Assembly (NCBI GenBank): GCA_030054015.1
Contig: JASGCR010000043.1
Location: 3,257 to 11,348, forward strand
DNA length: 8,092 bases
Reading direction: 5' to 3'
Origin: Candidatus Symbiobacter sp.
GTDB taxonomy: Bacteria > Pseudomonadota > Alphaproteobacteria > Elsterales > Elsteraceae
Shown: piece after piece, positions 5,454 through 8,092 of the stretch
Layout: every line of letters begins with the position of its first letter
How positions within the stretch are numbered: the first letter of the stretch is position 1
Made by a program: the position numbers and the translations under genes
The notes under the pieces: generated by a model
Told to the model about the DNA's origin: nothing
Databases searched by the model: none
Seen by the model: only the letters and a program-made list of their open reading frames with translations

Positions 5454-6590
5454 TCAGGCCGCGCCTGCGCCCGCATTCGCCAATCTTTCGGCTTCATCTT
5501 CGGTGATGAGCGGATCAATGATTTCGTCCAAAGCCTCGCCGCTCATGACTTTGTCGATTTTGTACAGCGACAGGTTGATCCGATGGTCGGTGACGCGCCC
5601 TTGCGGGAAATTATAGGTGCGGATGCGCTCCGACCGGTCGCCGGAACCGACCTGGCTTTTGCGATCCGCCGCGCGTTCGGAATGCTGGCGTTGGCGTTCG
5701 GCATCATATAACCGCGCGCGCAGGATTTTCATCGCCTTGGCCTTGTTTTTATGCTGCGATTTTTCGTCTTGTTGCTGCACCACCAAACCGGTCGGCAAAT
5801 GGGTGATGCGCACCGCGCTGTCGGTCGTGTTGACCGATTGCCCGCCAGGGCCGCTTGAGCGAAACACATCGATGCGCAAATCCTTGTCATGGATGGGAAT
5901 GTCGATTTCAAGGGCTTCGGGCAACACCGCAACCGTGGCGGCAGAGGTGTGAATGCGGCCCGAAGCCTCGGTTTCCGGCACACGCTGCACCCGATGCACG
6001 CCGGATTCAAATTTTAGGCGGGCAAAGACATTGGCTCCGGAAATCAGGCAGCTGGCCTCGCGCACTCCCCCCAGGCCGGTATCTGCCACGTCGTTAATTT
6101 CAAACCGCCAGCCATGCAATTCGGCGTAGCGTTGATACATGCGGAATAAATTGGCGGCAAACAAAGCCGCTTCCTCCCCCCCCGTGCCAGCCCGCACTTC
6201 CAAAATGGCGTTTTTGCTGTCGGCCTCGTCTTTGGGCAGCAACATTTTTTTCAATTGCAAAGCGAGCGGCGGAATTTTCGCCAATAAATTTTGCCGTTCC
6301 TCCTCGGCCATCGCCTGCATATCGGTATCGTCTGTCTCGGTTAATAATGATTCTGTTTCGGTTAATTGCGTCTGTGCCTGCCTTAAAGCAATGACCGCAT
6401 CAACAATGGGCGAAAGTTCAGCATATTCGCGGGCCAATTTGGCATATTCGGCTTCTTCGCCGCGGGCTTCGTGGGCATTGTCTGCGGTGCTGTCGCGTGC
6501 CATCAGGCGCGACAATTCCTCATGCCGCGCCACCAGGCGGTGCAGATTATCGCTCAGAAGATCGGGGGGAGGAGTTTGCGCTGTGACCAT
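5454..6590 (-). CDS. prfA: Peptide chain release factor 1
   Basis: RF1 recognises UAA and UAG stop codons in the ribosomal A site and triggers release of the finished protein. The 378-residue protein has the usual layout: an N-terminal helical domain (1-110), the acidic EVRAGTGGEEAALFA segment (131-145), the stop-codon-reading PxT motif as Pro-Glu-Thr (205-207, in RVPETEASGRIHTSA) and the catalytic GGQ (249-251, in SSGPGGQSVNTTDSAVRITH). RF2 would have SPF in place of PxT, so the assignment to RF1 is secure. Length is normal for the family. The ATG at 6590 has no strong Shine-Dalgarno sequence, but the N-terminus (LHRLVARHEEL) aligns well. It lies 82 bp downstream of hisS on the same strand and is probably co-transcribed. 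The methyltransferase gene prmC, which often follows prfA, is absent here; a tRNA comes next. A run of eight C at 6176-6183 encodes Gly-Gly at 137-138. Confidence 0.97.
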   Translation of the reverse strand: MVTAQTPPPDLLSDNLHRLVARHEELSRLMARDSTADNAHEARGEEAEYAKLAREYAELSPIVDAVIALRQAQTQLTETESLLTETDDTDMQAMAEEERQNLLAKIPPLALQLKKMLLPKDEADSKNAILEVRAGTGGEEAALFAANLFRMYQRYAELHGWRFEINDVADTGLGGVREASCLISGANVFARLKFESGVHRVQRVPETEASGRIHTSAATVAVLPEALEIDIPIHDKDLRIDVFRSSGPGGQSVNTTDSAVRITHLPTGLVVQQQDEKSQHKNKAKAMKILRARLYDAERQRQHSERAADRKSQVGSGDRSERIRTYNFPQGRVTDHRINLSLYKIDKVMSGEALDEIIDPLITEDEAERLANAGAGAA

Positions 6591-6644
6591 GAGGGGGGTT
6601 TTAACCGATTTGCCAGGGCAAAGTCACGCTTTTCCCGATGGGGT

Positions 6645-6667
6645 CGGCATTTTTACCAAAAATGCCG
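6645..6667. other. Stem-loop in the hisS-prfA gap
   Basis: A perfect 10-bp stem (6645-6654 with 6658-6667) closes a three-base loop, five bases after the hisS stop codon. Half of each arm is A or T. In the direction of transcription no T-run follows, so it is a weak terminator candidate. It fits better an intercistronic hairpin that protects the hisS transcript's 3' end or tunes the amount of prfA message. Confidence 0.55.
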
Positions 6668-6672
6668 CCGAA

Positions 6673-7968
6673 TTAGGGCATTTTCGCCAAAAATGACGGC
6701 AATTCGGCCACCGCAATTTTGTGCGACTCCCGATTCGCCATATTTTTCACCTCAATCATGTCTGATAAAAATTCGTCGGGACCCATGATTAATGAAAACT
6801 CCGTCCCCACGCGGTTGGCATGTTGCAGGGCTTTTTGCAGGCGTTTATGATCGGGTTGTTGCATCGCCATCTCGACCACGAAGCCCTTTTCCCGCAATTC
6901 GTTGGCTAATGCCATGCCGCGATTTTCGACCGCATCGCTGCCAAAACATATCAACAAAATCGGCGGGCGCGGGGTCGGAATTTTTGCGCTATCGATCAAT
7001 TCGGCCAGACGCTCAACCCCCGCCGCCCAGCCAATCCCCGGCAAAGCCGGGCCGCCCATCGCCGCCATCAGCCCATCATATCGCCCACCCGCCAGCAGGG
7101 TACCTTGCGCCCCCAATTTATCGGTGACAAATTCAAACACAGTGTGGCTGTAATAATCCAATCCGCGCACCAATTTTGACTCAACCATAGGGTCAATGCC
7201 CAGGGCGGATAATCCGTCTTGTACCCGCGCAAAAAACGCCCGCGAGGGTTCGTTCAGGAAATTGATCAATTGCGGCGCGGTTTGAATGGCGAGCTGGTCT
7301 TCCGGCGATTTGGAATCCAATATCCGCAACGGGTTTTTGAGCAGGCGTTCGCGGCTGGTTTCCGACAGCGCAAATTTTCCGCCGCCGAAATGCTCCACCA
7401 AGGCATCGCGGTAATTGGCGCGCGACTCGCTATCGCCTAAACTATTGAGCAATAACCGAAATTGCCCGCGTCCGCCATCCGGCAATATTTCCCGTAAAAT
7501 CCCGGCCGCCAAACTGATGAGTTCAATATCCGCCATTGGCGAAAAAACCCCCAATGTCTCAGCACCGATTTGGTGAAACTGGCGCAAGCGACCCTTTTGC
7601 GGGCGTTCATAGCGGAACATCGGGCCGTAATAGAATAATCGCTGCGGCATTTGTTCGGTCAGGCCGCCATTCATGACGGCGCGGATAATGGCGGCGGTGT
7701 TTTCCGGGCGCAGCACCATTGCCTCGCGCTCATGGCCGCCATCTTCGGTTGATGGTGGGGTGACGCGAAACATTTCTTTGCTGACGATGTCGGTGGCCTC
7801 GCCCACGGCACGAACAAACACGTCGCGGAATTCGATCATCGGCGTCGCCATCGCGGCAAAGCCATGCCATTCCGCCATCCGCCGCGCGGTCTCGGCAATA
7901 TAGTGGTGCCTGGCCCAGTCTTGCGGCAGCAAATCATGCGTGCCGCGAATTTGTTGCAGTTTTTCCAT
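6673..7968 (-). CDS. hisS: Histidyl-tRNA synthetase
   Basis: HisRS charges tRNA-His with histidine in the cytoplasm. The 431-residue protein is a full-length class II enzyme. The N-terminus is IRGTHDLLPQD; motif 1 lies around 25-60, LRPENTAAIIRA at 86-97, and motif 2 in FYYGPMFRYERPQKGRLRQF (112-131). The histidine-specific signature RGLDYYSHTVFE (268-279) includes the conserved Arg268, followed by GGRYDGL (294-300) and a motif 3 region GIGWAAGVERL (311-321). The anticodon-binding domain occupies about 335-431. The ATG at 7968 has only a weak purine stretch (aaaga) upstream, but the N-terminus matches relatives exactly. The gene stands first in a leftward hisS-prfA unit. Its upstream region, 124 nt in the window, is largely a copy of the palindromic repeat, so its promoter must lie within or beyond that repeat; I could not identify clear boxes. 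Confidence 0.97.
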   Translation of the reverse strand: MEKLQQIRGTHDLLPQDWARHHYIAETARRMAEWHGFAAMATPMIEFRDVFVRAVGEATDIVSKEMFRVTPPSTEDGGHEREAMVLRPENTAAIIRAVMNGGLTEQMPQRLFYYGPMFRYERPQKGRLRQFHQIGAETLGVFSPMADIELISLAAGILREILPDGGRGQFRLLLNSLGDSESRANYRDALVEHFGGGKFALSETSRERLLKNPLRILDSKSPEDQLAIQTAPQLINFLNEPSRAFFARVQDGLSALGIDPMVESKLVRGLDYYSHTVFEFVTDKLGAQGTLLAGGRYDGLMAAMGGPALPGIGWAAGVERLAELIDSAKIPTPRPPILLICFGSDAVENRGMALANELREKGFVVEMAMQQPDHKRLQKALQHANRVGTEFSLIMGPDEFLSDMIEVKNMANRESHKIAVAELPSFLAKMP

Positions 7969-8000
7969 TATGGTATCTTTACAAAGTTGTTGCCTTATTT

Positions 8001-8092
8001 GTTCAGACCTTCCCTAAGGAAAAGTCTGAACAAGTCATTTAGACCCCCCCTTCCTGCTTAGGAAGGGGGGGAAAGCTCCGCTTAGGGCGAAG
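8001..8092. repeat. Second copy of the palindromic repeat, at the window edge
   Basis: This sequence shares ttcagaccttcc (8002-8013), a 20-bp block at 8014-8033 related to the terminal repeat of the 2700-2790 element (about 15 of 20 positions) and the C7TTC...GAAG7 core. Two hairpins are visible: 8001-8031, with arms gttcagac/gtctgaac extending inward with two mismatches, and 8044-8071, an 11-bp perfect stem (C7TTCC with GGAAG7) around tgctta. The first hairpin looks like a right end joined directly to a left end, as if two elements lay head to tail. The far end is outside the window or has diverged. It lies upstream of hisS and may carry or affect its promoter. Confidence 0.7.

Noticed and set aside
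6139..6696. A 185-codon open frame on the plus strand opposite prfA
   Set aside because: Serine/arginine-rich antisense shadow of a securely identified gene; no domain or ribosome site supports it.

Overview
The window looks like a stretch of a GC-rich, probably alphaproteobacterial chromosome. The adjacent hisS and prfA genes, a CoxL-like molybdenum hydroxylase subunit and the general codon use suggest this, but nothing here fixes the genus. Core genes flank a visibly AT-richer block (about 2160-4296) that carries accessory genes.

Layout: 12-2159 (minus) encodes an apparently complete molybdopterin-binding large subunit of the xanthine dehydrogenase / CO dehydrogenase family, with the form II-type YRGAGR motif. 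No partner FAD or [2Fe-2S] subunit lies inside the window. About 2160-2476 is an AT-rich divergent spacer with promoter-like boxes on both strands. A small plus-strand gene (2477-2680, from a TTG start) encodes a signal-peptide-bearing micro-protein whose predicted mature part is an amphipathic helix. A compact palindromic element with imperfect terminal inverted repeats and a 15-bp C7/G7 hairpin sits at 2700-2790. A related copy lies at 8001-8092 and runs to, or past, the window edge. Next comes a two-gene toxin-antitoxin module: an Xre/MbcA/ParS-type antitoxin (3082-3561) overlapping by 41 bp a RES-domain toxin (3521-4258).

The core section follows. nhaA (4297-5304) is a Na+/H+ antiporter that keeps the ion-binding residues but appears to lack the segments matching the E. 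coli dimer beta-hairpin and TM helices VI-VII. Convergent to it are tRNA-Gln(CUG) with encoded CCA (5323-5396, minus), prfA (5454-6590, minus) and hisS (6673-7968, minus). hisS and prfA probably form one translation-related unit read right to left, and the tRNA has its own promoter-like sequence in the gap after prfA.

Most worth a second look are the shortened NhaA, the palindromic repeat family, the secreted micro-protein and the RES/Xre module. The last three sit together in the AT-rich block, which may be a horizontally acquired insertion between older genes. I did not find a convincing wholly new system. The micro-protein and the repeat family are the least explained parts.
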